A DNA stretch of 64,000 nt, from NCBI RefSeq assembly GCF_024753135.1, contig NZ_JANUGP010000010.1, positions 1 to 64,000 on the forward strand, given 5' to 3'. Source of the DNA: Streptomyces pyxinicus (GTDB taxonomy: Bacteria; Actinomycetota; Actinomycetes; Streptomycetales; Streptomycetaceae). This document shows, one piece after another, positions 50,478 to 59,334 of this stretch. The position numbers and the translations under genes were made by a program. The notes below the pieces were generated by a model, which was not told the DNA's origin, did not search any database, and worked only from the letters and a program-made list of their open reading frames with translations. Within the stretch, counting starts at the first letter, position 1; each line of letters starts with the position of its first letter.

Positions 50478-53015
50478 TCACCGGCTTCCGGGACCGGCCC
50501 GCCGGGCGGCCAGCAGCAGCGCGACGTCGTCGGGCCGGTCCCTGGCCCCCCGGGCGGTCGCGGTCAGCCGGTCGGCGACCCCCGAGAGCGACCGCCCGCC
50601 CCGCCGGCCCGCCGCGCGGCCGGCCCGGGCCAGGGCGAGCCGCAGCGCCGTGATGCCGTCGTCGATGTCGGCGCCCGGCCGCTCCACGAGACCGTCCGTG
50701 TACAGGGCGAGGATCGCGTCCGGCTCCAGCAGCAGCTCGGTCACGGGGTAGCGGGCCAACGGGTCGACGCCGAGGACCACACCGCCGGGGATGTCGAGGA
50801 CCCGGGTCCGGCCGCGGGGGTCGCGCAGCAGCGGCGGCGGGTGGCCCGCGCGGGCCACCCGGGACCGGCCGGTCGCCGGGTCCAGACGCAGATAGCAGCA
50901 GCTGGCGAACTGGCCCGGGTCCAGGTCGATCAACAGGTGGTTGGTGCCGCTGAGCACCTCGTCCGGAGGCCGGTCGCCCAGCGCGAAGGCGCGCACCGCG
51001 CTGCGCACCTGGCCCATGGTGGCCGCCGCCTGCACCCCGTGCCCCTGCACATCGCCGATCACCAGCGCGAGCCCGTCCCCGGCCCCCACCACGTCGTACC
51101 AGTCGCCGCCCACGTCCATGCCCTGGGTGCCCGGCAGATACCGGCCCGCCGTCTCCACCCGCGGGTGCGCACACAGCCGGCGCGGCAGCAGCGCCTGCTG
51201 GAGGCCGCGGGCGAGCGCCGCCTCGCTGTCGTAGCGCTGCGCCCGCTCCATGGCGTGCGCGATCAGCCCGGCCAGCGCGGTCAGCACCGTGCGCTCCTCG
51301 GTGCTGAACCCGCGCGAGCCCTCGAAGCCGAGGATGCACGAGCCGACCGGCCGCCCGGAGGCGATCAGCGGCAGGAAGGCGCGGGCGCCCTCGTCGGCGT
51401 CGAGCGGCATGCCCGGGTAGGCGGCGGCCATCTGCTGCATCGACTCGAAGAACAGCGGCCGGCCCGTGGTGAGGGTCTCCACCCCCGGCAGATGGGCGTC
51501 CAGGCCGACTCCCTCGAACGGTGCCAGGAAGCCGTGCGGGAAGCCGGTCTCCCAGGCCAGGTACAGATGACGCTCCTGCAGCAGGTAGATGGCCAATCGG
51601 CGGCCCCCGAACGTGGGCAGCAGCTCCCGCACCACCACCGCCGACACCTGCCGGGCGGTGACCGCGTCCGTCAGCGCGATGGCCAGCGCGATCGGCCGGT
51701 ACAGCGGCTCCAGCGCCGGCCCGCCCGGCAGGCCGTCCGCCGGGTCCTCGGGTACATGCGTCACCCCGTCCGGCGGCACCCGGGCGCCCGCGACCGGCTC
51801 GACCGGCGCGTCCATCCGGGTGGCCGGGACGATGGTGCAGGCCAGCAGGTCGGGACCGGGATGCACCGACACCGCGAGCCAGTCGCCCTTCCCGCCCTTC
51901 CCGGGGCCCCCGGGCGGCCGCCGCACAGGGAAGTGCACCGGGTCGGCGGACAGCAGCGCGCCCCGCAGGTGGTCGTCGTACGGCGGCCCGGCCAGCCAGG
52001 GCACGCCGTCCCACAGCTCCCGCCCGAGCAGCCACTCCGGCTCCCGCCCCGCGAGCCGGGCGGCGGCCGGGTTCACGTACACGATCACGCCCGTCCGGTC
52101 GACGCACAGCACGCCCTGCGGCAGCAGATCGGCGGCGCCGTCGGCGAACGCGCCCGGACCGGGCTCGACGACCACCCCGCCGATCCGGGCGGGACCGCCG
52201 CCCGGCACCGGCCACAGGTCCAGCAGCCGCGGCGCCCCGTGCGGCGACCGCAGGCCCAGGGGCGCGTCGGGCGGCCGGCCGGCCGCCGCGTCGCGCAGCG
52301 CGGCCAGGATCCGCCGCGCGTCGGAGGGCGCCACCGCGTCCGCGAGCGCCGTGTCCGTCCCCGCGAACTCGCCGGGCCGCAGGCCGAGCAGCGCGTGCAG
52401 CCGTTCGTCCGCCTCCACCGAGCAGCTCACCGGGTCCCAGCTGAAGCGGCCCGCCGCCGCCCGCGCCGGCAGGCTCGCGGGCGGCCGGACACACAGCGGG
52501 TCCGCCTCCCAGGCGACCGCCGCCGGGTCGCCGTCGGCGAGTCCCAGCAGCTCGGCGCCGAGCCCCTCGGCCAGCCGGGCGAGCAGTTCCCGGTCCGGGA
52601 GTTCGTCCGCCGACTCGGCGATCGCCGGCCGCAGCACCGTGAGCACGCCCAGCGGCTCGCCCCCGCCCCCCGGCACGGGCACGTGCACCGAGCCGAACGG
52701 GAACGGCAGCCCCGCCGCGAACTGCGGATACCTGCGCACCGTCTCGGTGGCGTTCGGCAGCAGCACCGGCACGCCCAGCCGGTAGGCGTCGGAGACCGGG
52801 AAGGGCCGGTCCACGTGCAGCCGCCACCAGGGCTTGAACAGCGGCCCGGGCAGTCCCGCGAGCACCGCCAGACGCAGCAGCCGGGGCGTGCCGGAGCGGA
52901 GATAGACGCCCGCCATCCGGCCCCGGGCCGCGCCGAGCGCGCCCGTCGAGGTCTCGGCCAGGAGCGCGGCAAGGCGGTCCCGCCCACGGACCGCCTCCTC
53001 GCCGCTCCCGGCCAT
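50478..53015 (-). CDS. PP2C phosphatase with GAF and PAS domains
   Basis: 845-aa cytosolic signalling phosphatase. N-terminal GAF-like domain ~25-180 (GVYLRSGTPRLLRLAVLAGL), a PAS-like region ~190-300, a second PAS ~300-390 (PQGVLCVDRTGVIVYVNPAA), another GAF ~430-590 (GRRLAIYLLQERHLYLAWET, GSCILGFEGSRGFSTEERTV) and SpoIIE PP2C ~605-815 (GMDVGGDWYDVVGAGDGLAL, VIGDVQGHGVQAAATMGQVR, YTDGLVERPGADIDDGITAL). There is no HATPase domain, unlike its neighbour 70 bp downstream on the same strand, with which it may be cotranscribed. ATG with GAGG 8 nt upstream. Confidence 0.88.
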   Translation of the reverse strand: MAGSGEEAVRGRDRLAALLAETSTGALGAARGRMAGVYLRSGTPRLLRLAVLAGLPGPLFKPWWRLHVDRPFPVSDAYRLGVPVLLPNATETVRRYPQFAAGLPFPFGSVHVPVPGGGGEPLGVLTVLRPAIAESADELPDRELLARLAEGLGAELLGLADGDPAAVAWEADPLCVRPPASLPARAAAGRFSWDPVSCSVEADERLHALLGLRPGEFAGTDTALADAVAPSDARRILAALRDAAAGRPPDAPLGLRSPHGAPRLLDLWPVPGGGPARIGGVVVEPGPGAFADGAADLLPQGVLCVDRTGVIVYVNPAAARLAGREPEWLLGRELWDGVPWLAGPPYDDHLRGALLSADPVHFPVRRPPGGPGKGGKGDWLAVSVHPGPDLLACTIVPATRMDAPVEPVAGARVPPDGVTHVPEDPADGLPGGPALEPLYRPIALAIALTDAVTARQVSAVVVRELLPTFGGRRLAIYLLQERHLYLAWETGFPHGFLAPFEGVGLDAHLPGVETLTTGRPLFFESMQQMAAAYPGMPLDADEGARAFLPLIASGRPVGSCILGFEGSRGFSTEERTVLTALAGLIAHAMERAQRYDSEAALARGLQQALLPRRLCAHPRVETAGRYLPGTQGMDVGGDWYDVVGAGDGLALVIGDVQGHGVQAAATMGQVRSAVRAFALGDRPPDEVLSGTNHLLIDLDPGQFASCCYLRLDPATGRSRVARAGHPPPLLRDPRGRTRVLDIPGGVVLGVDPLARYPVTELLLEPDAILALYTDGLVERPGADIDDGITALRLALARAGRAAGRRGGRSLSGVADRLTATARGARDRPDDVALLLAARRAGPGSR

Positions 53016-53315
53016 CGGCCCTACCTCGTCCCGTGCGCCTCAGGGTGGATGACACAGCAAGAATGCGCCACGAGCACCGGAGGATGCACCTGGGCGGGGG
53101 AGGGACGGGTGGGGCCGCCCGCGCCGGATCCGCGGTGCGCGGGGCCGGGAGGGCCGGCGCCGGCCGTCCGCTCACACCCCTGGCCCGTCCCGGTGGCGGG
53201 GCCGGGCACCCGCTCCTAGTAATGGAGGGCAGTGACGCGTACTGGAGTGCGGCGATGCCGCGCGCGGGGGCGCGACGGCGGCCGCACCCTTCTCCCGGAG
53301 TCTCCTGGAGCCGAG

Positions 53316-54426
53316 ATGACGACCCGCTCTGAGTCCCCACGTCCCGACGACTCCGTCATAGCCGGCATCGCGGTCGCGCCGGCCCCGCAGTCCGTGGAGC
53401 AGTGGCCGGCCGCACCGCCCGGGGACGGCCGGCCGCAGGGTCTCCCGGACGGTGACCCGCTGCACGACCTGGTCCGCGCGGCCGTCGCGGACCGTCCAGT
53501 GGAGGACGTCGCGCGGCTGGTCATGCTGCTGGAGCGCTCGCCCGAGCACGCCCGCACCGCGGCGGACGCGCTGCGCGCCGCGGGGGTCGGCCGGTCCGTG
53601 GAGGACGTCACCCGCCTGGTCGCGCTGCTCACCGAGCCGCCCCGGGAGTCCGACAGCGCGGACGAGGCGATCCGCGCGGCGGCCGCACACCGGTCCCTGG
53701 ACGACGTGACCCGGCTGATGCGGCTGCTGCACGACGCCCCGGTGGAAACGCCGCTGCCGCCAGGAGGCCGTACGGGCGGCGGCCGTCAGCCGGCCGGTGG
53801 AGGAACTCGCCGAGCTGATCGGCCGGCTCGCCGAGGACCCCTCCGCCGCCGGGCCCCCGGCCGAGGCCGACCCCGTGCGACGGCATCCGGGATCGGCCGC
53901 CCCGCCGGCCGCGCTCCTCGCCAGGGCCGGGACCGAGCGGAAGGACCGGCCGGCACCGGCCCGGGCCGCCGAGGACCGGCCCGCCAGGAACCAGGCAGCC
54001 GAGGGCCGACCGCCGGGCCGGGGCGGGGAAGCCGCCCTGTCGATCGCCCGGGCCGCCGCGCTGCTGGTGTTCCTGTGCGGGGCGGCCCACGCCCCGCGCT
54101 ACCGGGACGGGCTGTCCGAGGCCGTCCTCGGAGCTACGGTCGTCATCGCGGGACTGTGCATGCTGGCGGCCCTCGCCCTGCGCGCCCGGGCCACGGCGGT
54201 ACGGCTCGTCGCGGCGGCGGTCGCCGCGGGCGTCACCGGCGCGGTGGTCGCTGGGCACCTGCTCGGCAGGACCGGGCCGGCCGGCCTCGCCGGACTGTGG
54301 GACGGCACCCTCGCCCCGCCCTGGCTCGCCGCGACGACGGCGACGGCCGCCGCGCTCGCGGCGCTGGCGGTGCTCGCGGCGGGACTGGCCGTGGGCGTCT
54401 CCCGGCGGCGCGGGGCGGGAAGCTGA
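53316..54426 (+). pseudogene. Frameshifted repeat and membrane protein gene
   Basis: Frame one (from ATG 53316) codes for MTTRSESPRPDDSVIAGIAV and then helical repeats of about 40 residues (VRAAVADRPVEDVARLVMLL, LRAAGVGRSVEDVTRLVALL, IRAAAAHRSLDDVTRLMRLL). Near 53740-53760 the fourth repeat (EAVRAAAVSRPVEELAELIG) is found in the +1 frame, and that frame goes on through a charged linker to four membrane helices (ALSIARAAALLVFLCGAAHA onwards) and a stop at 54424-54426. Both halves are normal coding sequence, so one extra base (probably in GCTGCCGCCAGG) breaks the gene. Either a true frameshift mutation or a sequencing error. Family not recognised; the intact product would be a ~370-aa membrane protein. 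Confidence 0.75.
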
Positions 54427-54468
54427 CCGAACGGGTGCCGCCCCGCCCCTGGCCACGGTGCGCGCAGG

Positions 54469-54756
54469 TCAGAGTTGGGTGGGATCCGGCGGCAGCGGGC
54501 GGGCGGCCCGCATGCTGCGCAGGGCGAGCAGGAGGACGCCGATGTCGTCCAGGTAGACGGGGTCGGGGAGCAGGTCGGTGGGGAGCAGCAGATAGGCGAC
54601 CGCGCCCCAGAACACCCAGCGCGGGCCCGTCGGCAGCCCGGCCCGGCGCAGGGTGCGCCGGGTGCGGACCAGCCTGACCAGCACCCCGACGGCGACCGCG
54701 AGCAGCACCACCGCGACGACGGCGGCGATCACCAGCAGGGTCGTGGTCGCATCCAT
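54469..54756 (-). CDS. DUF1232 (YkvA-like) membrane protein
   Basis: 95-aa protein with one N-terminal membrane helix (TTTLLVIAAVVAVVLLAVAV) and the DUF1232 core YLLLPTDLLPDPVYLDDIGV LLLALR (here split by a space): the P-x-D-L-x-P-D-x-x-x-x-x-D-D signature. The family is widespread, role unknown. ATG 54756; tail-to-tail with the frameshifted gene. Confidence 0.87.
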   Translation of the reverse strand: MDATTTLLVIAAVVAVVLLAVAVGVLVRLVRTRRTLRRAGLPTGPRWVFWGAVAYLLLPTDLLPDPVYLDDIGVLLLALRSMRAARPLPPDPTQL

Positions 54757-54781
54757 CCGGCCTCCTTCCGCGACGGCGGGG

Positions 54782-56026
54782 CTACGACGACCGGTCCGTG
54801 CCGTCGGCCGTGGTCGTCCCGTCGGCGCTCTCCTGTTCGGGCGCGGCGGGGGAGCTGTCCGGCGCGCCGTCCTGGGCGGGTACCGAATACCGCTGCCCCT
54901 TGGCCGTGGACTTCAAGCGTTCGAAGGTCCGCGTCAACTGCTGGAGCGGGCCGGACGTGCGGGAGGAAGCGGCCGGCTGCTGCCGCGGCAACGCGGGCAC
55001 GGGGACGTCACGGTAGGCGGACAGCGCCTCCAGAGCCTGCTCGGCGGCCTGCTTGTACAGGTCCCGGGACTTCGTCATCGCCTCCAGCGCCCCGGCGTAC
55101 ATGGCGACCAGCTCCCGCTCCCGCGCCAGCTCCTCCCGGGCGGTCAGCAGCGTCCAGTTCTCGCGCAGCTCCGTCAGCGCGTCCTCGGCGCTCCGGGGCA
55201 GCGGGCGGGACTGGGCGGTGAAGTGGCGCAGGGCGGCGAGGAGTTCAGTCGGCGCGGAGCCGTCCAGGAAGACGCTGCGCACGCGGTGCTCCCGGCTGTC
55301 GTAGTCCGCGGGCTCCGGGTCCGGCGGCAGCAGGACGGCGCCGCCGCGCGGCACCTCCACCCCGAGGTCCTTGAGCGCCCAGTTGACGGCCCGCAGCTGG
55401 TGCGGGGCGGCGCGGTGCTCCACGACGCGGTGCCGCAGGCCGGGCGGCAGCAGCCGGGCCAGCGGCAGCCGGCCGTGCTCGTCCGGGGTCATGGCCTCGT
55501 GCACGACCAGGTTCACGCACCAGCCTTCGCGGGCCGCGTCCTTCAGCCGGCGGCGCATCTCCTTGTCGTCGGCGGGCAGCGCGTTGACCTGCCGCAGCCG
55601 GAGACCCTCGACGGTGGCGTGGTGGTCCCAGGCGCCGTCCTCCCCGTCGCCCCCCTCGTCCGCCCCGGTCTCGGGCCAGAAGAGGGTCGCCGGCGAGGGC
55701 CAGGCGTCCTCCCAGGGCCGCTCCCCTTCCGCGACGAGCCGCCACTCGTGCCCCGGCGTCCGGCCCTCGGGCGGTACGAGGGTCAGCCGGGCCCGCACGG
55801 TCACCGTGCCGGCGGCCCGCCAGCGCGCCTCGAAGACCCGGTGGGCCGGTTCCTCCGGCACGGGATCGGGCACGGGCGGTTCGGTGAAGTCGTCGATGGC
55901 GCCGCTCTCCTTGTGCCGGCACAGCGTACGGCGGACGACGTCCCCGGGGTCGGGACCGGTGTGGCGGCCCCGGGCCGCCCAGAGGGTCTGCGGGATGGTG
56001 GCGCGGTCGGCGGCGGAGTTCGACAT
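54782..56026 (-). CDS. Hypothetical protein with C-terminal coiled coil
   Basis: 414-aa soluble protein. I do not recognise the family. Residues ~40-265 are mixed alpha/beta with many charged residues and segments such as EEPAHRVFEARWRAAGTVTV, GCVNLVVHEAMTPDEHGRLP-like text and LRAVNWALKDLGVEVPRGGA. Residues ~275-350 form a long coiled coil (AEDALTELRENWTLLTAREE, LARERELVAMYAGALEAMTK, SRDLYKQAAEQALEALSAYR), and the C-terminus is disordered and Ser/Pro-rich. No signal peptide or helix for membrane insertion. It lies 25 bp upstream of the DUF1232 gene on the same strand and is probably cotranscribed with it. Confidence 0.72.
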   Translation of the reverse strand: MSNSAADRATIPQTLWAARGRHTGPDPGDVVRRTLCRHKESGAIDDFTEPPVPDPVPEEPAHRVFEARWRAAGTVTVRARLTLVPPEGRTPGHEWRLVAEGERPWEDAWPSPATLFWPETGADEGGDGEDGAWDHHATVEGLRLRQVNALPADDKEMRRRLKDAAREGWCVNLVVHEAMTPDEHGRLPLARLLPPGLRHRVVEHRAAPHQLRAVNWALKDLGVEVPRGGAVLLPPDPEPADYDSREHRVRSVFLDGSAPTELLAALRHFTAQSRPLPRSAEDALTELRENWTLLTAREELARERELVAMYAGALEAMTKSRDLYKQAAEQALEALSAYRDVPVPALPRQQPAASSRTSGPLQQLTRTFERLKSTAKGQRYSVPAQDGAPDSSPAAPEQESADGTTTADGTDRSS

Positions 56027-56314
56027 GGGCCAATCTGCTGATGGGGGCGGATGCGCCTCCCAGTATCACCGCACGGCCACGCGAAACGTCGGCCGGGGCC
56101 GGGAGCCGCGCGTGGCGCCCGAGGCACGCCCCCCGCGCACGGGGTGCGCGGGGCCCACACGGGCGCGCCCGGAACACGGCGGGTGACCGCCGCACACCCG
56201 TGGCGGCGGCGTCCGGCGCCGCCCGACAATGGGCCGCCGAGCGGGGCCCGCCCGCCCATCCGCTCAGGGGCGGACCCCGCGCGGCGCAGACGCACTGCCC
56301 GCACACCCGGCGAT

Positions 56315-56335
56315 ATATATCGGCAGCCGATATAT
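56315..56335. promoter_or_regulatory. PadR operator overlapping the promoter
   Basis: Perfect inverted repeat ATATATCGGC-A-GCCGATATAT, 9 nt before the padR ATG. PadR-family repressors bind long AT-rich dyads of this kind at their own promoters; the right arm also resembles a -10 element (TATATC). Confidence 0.8.
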
Positions 56336-56344
56336 CCTGTCCGC

Positions 56345-56743
56345 ATGACTGCGAAGAGCATGACGCGGGCGGCGTTCTTCGTCCTGACCGCGCTCGCCGA
56401 CCAGCCCCGGCACGGTTACGGCATCCTGCGCGAGGTCGAGGAACTGTCCGACGGAGAGGTGCTGCTGCGGGTCGGCACCCTGTACGGCGTGCTGGACCGG
56501 CTCACCGCGGACGGGCTGATCGTGCTGGACCGCGAGGAGGTCCAGCAGGGCCGGCTGCGCCGCTACTACCGCCTCACGGACGACGGAGTCGCCACCCTCG
56601 ACGCGGAGGCCGAGCGCATGGCCGCGGGCGCCGGCGCCGCCAAGAGGCGGATCGCCGAGGGCCGCGCCGCCCACCCGGCCCCGCGGACCTCGCCCGGCCA
56701 CGTCCCCCCGGCCGCCCCCGGACTCGCCGGAGGTCACGCGTGA
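56345..56743 (+). CDS. PadR-family transcriptional regulator
   Basis: 132-aa winged-helix repressor: FFVLTALADQPRHGYGILRE, EVLLRVGTLYGVLDRLTADG (recognition helix) and VQQGRLRRYYRLTDDGVATL are the PadR core, followed by a short dimer helix and a Pro-rich tail. A perfect palindrome lies just upstream, so it should repress itself and the membrane protein gene that overlaps it by 4 bp (GTGA). The ATG at 56345 has almost no room for a ribosome site, suggesting a leaderless or short-leader transcript. Confidence 0.9.
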   Translation: MTAKSMTRAAFFVLTALADQPRHGYGILREVEELSDGEVLLRVGTLYGVLDRLTADGLIVLDREEVQQGRLRRYYRLTDDGVATLDAEAERMAAGAGAAKRRIAEGRAAHPAPRTSPGHVPPAAPGLAGGHA

Positions 56744-57750
56744 CCACGCTGCTGGAGACCCGCTACCGCGCCGTACTGCGCCTGCTGCCCGCCTCCTACC
56801 GCCGCGAACGGGAGGAGGAGATGGTCGAGACCTACCTGGGCGACCTCGACCGGGACACCCAGGACCAGAGCAGGCCCACCCTGGCCGAGGTGGCCAGCGT
56901 CGCGGCCCTCGCCCTCCGCACCCGGCTCGGCGGCCCCGGCGCGCCCTTCCGCTACGCCCTGCTGGGTTCGGCGGCGCGCCACTTCGCCCTGTGCGCGGTC
57001 CTCGTCCAGGCGGCCGCCGCGCTGGTCGACCGGGTCCTCGAAGTGACCTGGTCGTTCACGCGCGGGGCGAGCGAGCGGCGGCTGTTCCTCGGCGGGTTCA
57101 CCGACCGGGGCCCGTCCCTGACCGTGATCGCCGTCCTCGACTGGGTGCTGCCGCTGCTGTGGACGGTCGCGTACTTCGCGCTCGTCCACGACCGCCGCCG
57201 CCTCGCCAGGGCCGCGGCGCTCGGCGCCGCCCTGCCGTCGCTGTGGCCGCTGCTCGGCCCGCTGGTGAGCGACCGGGTGCCCCCGTATCCGGCGTACGCG
57301 ACGACCGGGGCGCTGCTGGCCTGGGTGTCGGCGCTCACCCTGTGCGCCGCCCAGCACCGGGACGCGCCGCCCGCCCGGCTCCCGGTGGGCTCGCCCGGCC
57401 GGCTCTATCTGGCCGGGTGTGTGGTGATGGGCGCCTCCGTGGTCCTGATGCGTGGCGTCCCCGACACCGTGTGGGCGCCCGCCACCGGCTTCGCCGTCGG
57501 AGCCCTCGGCTGGCTGCTGTGGCAGGCCCGCCGCGCGGACCCCACCCCGCCCGGCGCCGCGCTCGCCCTGGCCGCCCTCGGCCTGCTGATCCTGGCCGTA
57601 CGGATCGCGGCGCTCGTCCCGTGGCTGGGTGTCCCGGAAGCCGGTGTGCTCGTCGTCGGCGGGCTCGGTCAGACGGCGGTGCTCGCCGTGCTGGTCGCGG
57701 CGCTGGCGATGGTGGGCGGCCGGGAGCTGACCCGCCACCGAGACGGCTGA
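56740..57750 (+). CDS. Polytopic membrane protein cotranscribed with padR
   Basis: 336-aa integral membrane protein. The N-terminal ~65 residues are soluble (TRYRAVLRLLPASYRREREE, EMVETYLGDLDRDTQDQSRP), a pattern often seen in streptomycete membrane proteins that follow padR genes, then about eight helices (for example GPSLTVIAVLDWVLPLLWTV and LALAALGLLILAVRIAALVP). No transporter or enzyme signature seen. Probable effector or target of the PadR-controlled operon, for instance an envelope-stress or drug response, but that is guesswork. Confidence 0.8.
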   Translation: MTTLLETRYRAVLRLLPASYRREREEEMVETYLGDLDRDTQDQSRPTLAEVASVAALALRTRLGGPGAPFRYALLGSAARHFALCAVLVQAAAALVDRVLEVTWSFTRGASERRLFLGGFTDRGPSLTVIAVLDWVLPLLWTVAYFALVHDRRRLARAAALGAALPSLWPLLGPLVSDRVPPYPAYATTGALLAWVSALTLCAAQHRDAPPARLPVGSPGRLYLAGCVVMGASVVLMRGVPDTVWAPATGFAVGALGWLLWQARRADPTPPGAALALAALGLLILAVRIAALVPWLGVPEAGVLVVGGLGQTAVLAVLVAALAMVGGRELTRHRDG

Positions 57751-57792
57751 GACGGCGGGACCTGGAAATGGGGGGAAGGGGGAAAAGGGAAA

Positions 57793-57818
57793 GGGGCCGG
57801 CGCGTCGGCGCCGGCCCC
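57793..57818. terminator. Bidirectional terminator between the membrane protein gene and fprA
   Basis: Perfect 11-bp stem (GGGGCCGGCGC / GCGCCGGCCCC), 4-nt loop, between convergent genes (stops at 57750 and 57833). Confidence 0.85.
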
Positions 57819-57832
57819 CTCGCTCCGGGTGC

Positions 57833-59197
57833 TTACGCCCCGCTCTCCCGCAGCATGTCCTCGCGTTCGACGATCTTCACGCGCTCACGGTCCTGCGGCT
57901 CGCCCAGCGCGCGCTCGGCGGCGTCCAGCCGGTACCAGCCCTCCCAGGTGGTGAAGCGGACCCCGCGCTCGGCGAGGAAGGCGTCCACGGCCTCCGGCTC
58001 GGGCGAAGCCGGCGTCTGCAGACGGCCGTTCGCGTGGTCGTCCAGCAGGTTGGCCACGGTCTCGTTGGCGTCGCCCTTGGTGTGGCCGATGAGCCCGACC
58101 GGGCCGCGCCGGATCCAGCCGGTGACGTAGGCGGACTGGAGCGGAGCCCCGGTCTCCTGGATCACCCGGCCGCCGTCGTCCGGGACGGTGCCCGAGACGA
58201 TGTCCCAGGGCAGCTTGGGGAGCTTCTCGGAGAGGTAGCCGACGGCGCGGTACACGGCCGTGACGTCCCAGTCCTTGAACTCGCCGGTGCCCTTGACGTT
58301 CCCCATGCCGTCCAGGGCGGTGCGCTCGGTGCGCAGGCCGACGACCTTGCCGTCCTCGCCCAGGATCTCCGCCGGGGACTCGAAGAAGTGCAGGAACAGC
58401 TTGTGCGGACGGTCGCCGACGTCCCGGATCGCCCAGTTCTCCAGGGTCTTGGCGACCATGTCGGCCTGCTTGTTGCCGCGCCGGATCTCGATCGAGCCCG
58501 CGTCGTAGTCGATGTCCTCGGGGTCGACGATGACCTCGATGTTCGGCGAGTGGTCCAGCTCCCGCAGCTCCATCGGGCTGAACTTGGCCTGGGCCGGGCC
58601 GCGCCGCCCGAAGACGTGGATCTCCAGGGCCTTGTTCGCCTTCAGGCCCTCGTACACGTTCGCCGGGATCTCGGTCGGCAGCAGTTCGTCGGCGGTCTTG
58701 GCGAGGACGCGGGCCACGTCCAGCGCGACGTTGCCGACGCCGAGCACGGCGACCTTCTCGGCCTCCAGCGGCCAGGTGCGCGGCACGTCCGGGTGACCGT
58801 CGTACCAGGACACGAAGTCGGCGGCGCCGTAGGAGCCGTCCAGGTCTATGCCGGGGATGCGCAGTTCGCGGTCGGCCATCGCACCCGTGGAGAAGATCAC
58901 CGCGTCGTAGAAGGCGCGCAGGTCGTCCAGGCTGATGTCGGTCGGGTAGTCGACGTTGCCGAACAGCCGGATCTGCGGCTTGTCCAGCACCTGGTGCAGG
59001 GCGGTGACGATGCCTTTGATGCGCGGGTGGTCGGGCGCGACCCCGTAACGGATCAGACCGAACGGCGCGGGCATCCGCTCGAAGAGGTCGATGGCCACAC
59101 CGGGGTCGGCGGCCACGTCGGACTTGAGCAGGGCGTCGGCGGCGTAGATCCCGGCGGGGCCGGCTCCGACGATGGCTACCCGCAGGGGGCGCGGCAT
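57833..59197 (-). CDS. fprA: Ferredoxin/adrenodoxin-type NADP+ reductase (FprA family)
   Basis: 454-aa FAD enzyme that moves electrons between NADPH and ferredoxins, for P450s or iron-sulfur assembly. FAD site VAIVGAGPAGIYAADAL, APFGLIRYGVAPDHP (adrenodoxin-reductase signature), NADP site VAVLGVGNVALDVARVLAK, VFGRRGPAQAKFSP and the C-terminal TGWIRRGPVGLIGHTKGDAN. Length and start (MPRPLRVAIVGAG, ATG 59197) match the mycobacterial FprA group. An iron box sits 45 nt upstream, so expression should increase under iron limitation. Confidence 0.92.
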   Translation of the reverse strand: MPRPLRVAIVGAGPAGIYAADALLKSDVAADPGVAIDLFERMPAPFGLIRYGVAPDHPRIKGIVTALHQVLDKPQIRLFGNVDYPTDISLDDLRAFYDAVIFSTGAMADRELRIPGIDLDGSYGAADFVSWYDGHPDVPRTWPLEAEKVAVLGVGNVALDVARVLAKTADELLPTEIPANVYEGLKANKALEIHVFGRRGPAQAKFSPMELRELDHSPNIEVIVDPEDIDYDAGSIEIRRGNKQADMVAKTLENWAIRDVGDRPHKLFLHFFESPAEILGEDGKVVGLRTERTALDGMGNVKGTGEFKDWDVTAVYRAVGYLSEKLPKLPWDIVSGTVPDDGGRVIQETGAPLQSAYVTGWIRRGPVGLIGHTKGDANETVANLLDDHANGRLQTPASPEPEAVDAFLAERGVRFTTWEGWYRLDAAERALGEPQDRERVKIVEREDMLRESGA

Positions 59198-59242
59198 GAT
59201 CTGTTCCCTTCGAGCGTGGACAGGCGACTCGACTGGGAAGCT

Positions 59243-59261
59243 TAAACTAAGGCAGACCTAA
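59243..59261. promoter_or_regulatory. Iron box (IdeR/DmdR-type site) before fprA
   Basis: TAAACTAAGGCAGACCTAA matches the 19-bp consensus TTAGGTTAGGCTAACCTAA at 13 positions. It lies 46-64 nt before the fprA start, where the iron-bound repressor would block transcription. Confidence 0.7.
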
Positions 59262-59289
59262 GTTAGTACGCGGGTCCGGTCTATGACCT

Positions 59290-59306
59290 CATAAGGTGAT
59301 CTTATG
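59290..59306. repeat. Short inverted repeat upstream of the iron box
   Basis: CATAAG-GTGAT-CTTATG between the NlpC/P60 gene end and the fprA promoter, about 95-110 nt before fprA. May be a second operator; too weak for a terminator. Confidence 0.4.
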
Positions 59307-59334
59307 CCTGGTCCATGGCTGCCTTATAGGGGGT

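Noticed and set aside
47711..50653. 980-aa plus-strand open frame
   Set aside because: Antisense shadow of the Cache-PP2C gene; runs of His/Gln/Arg are typical of reverse-strand frames in GC-rich DNA.
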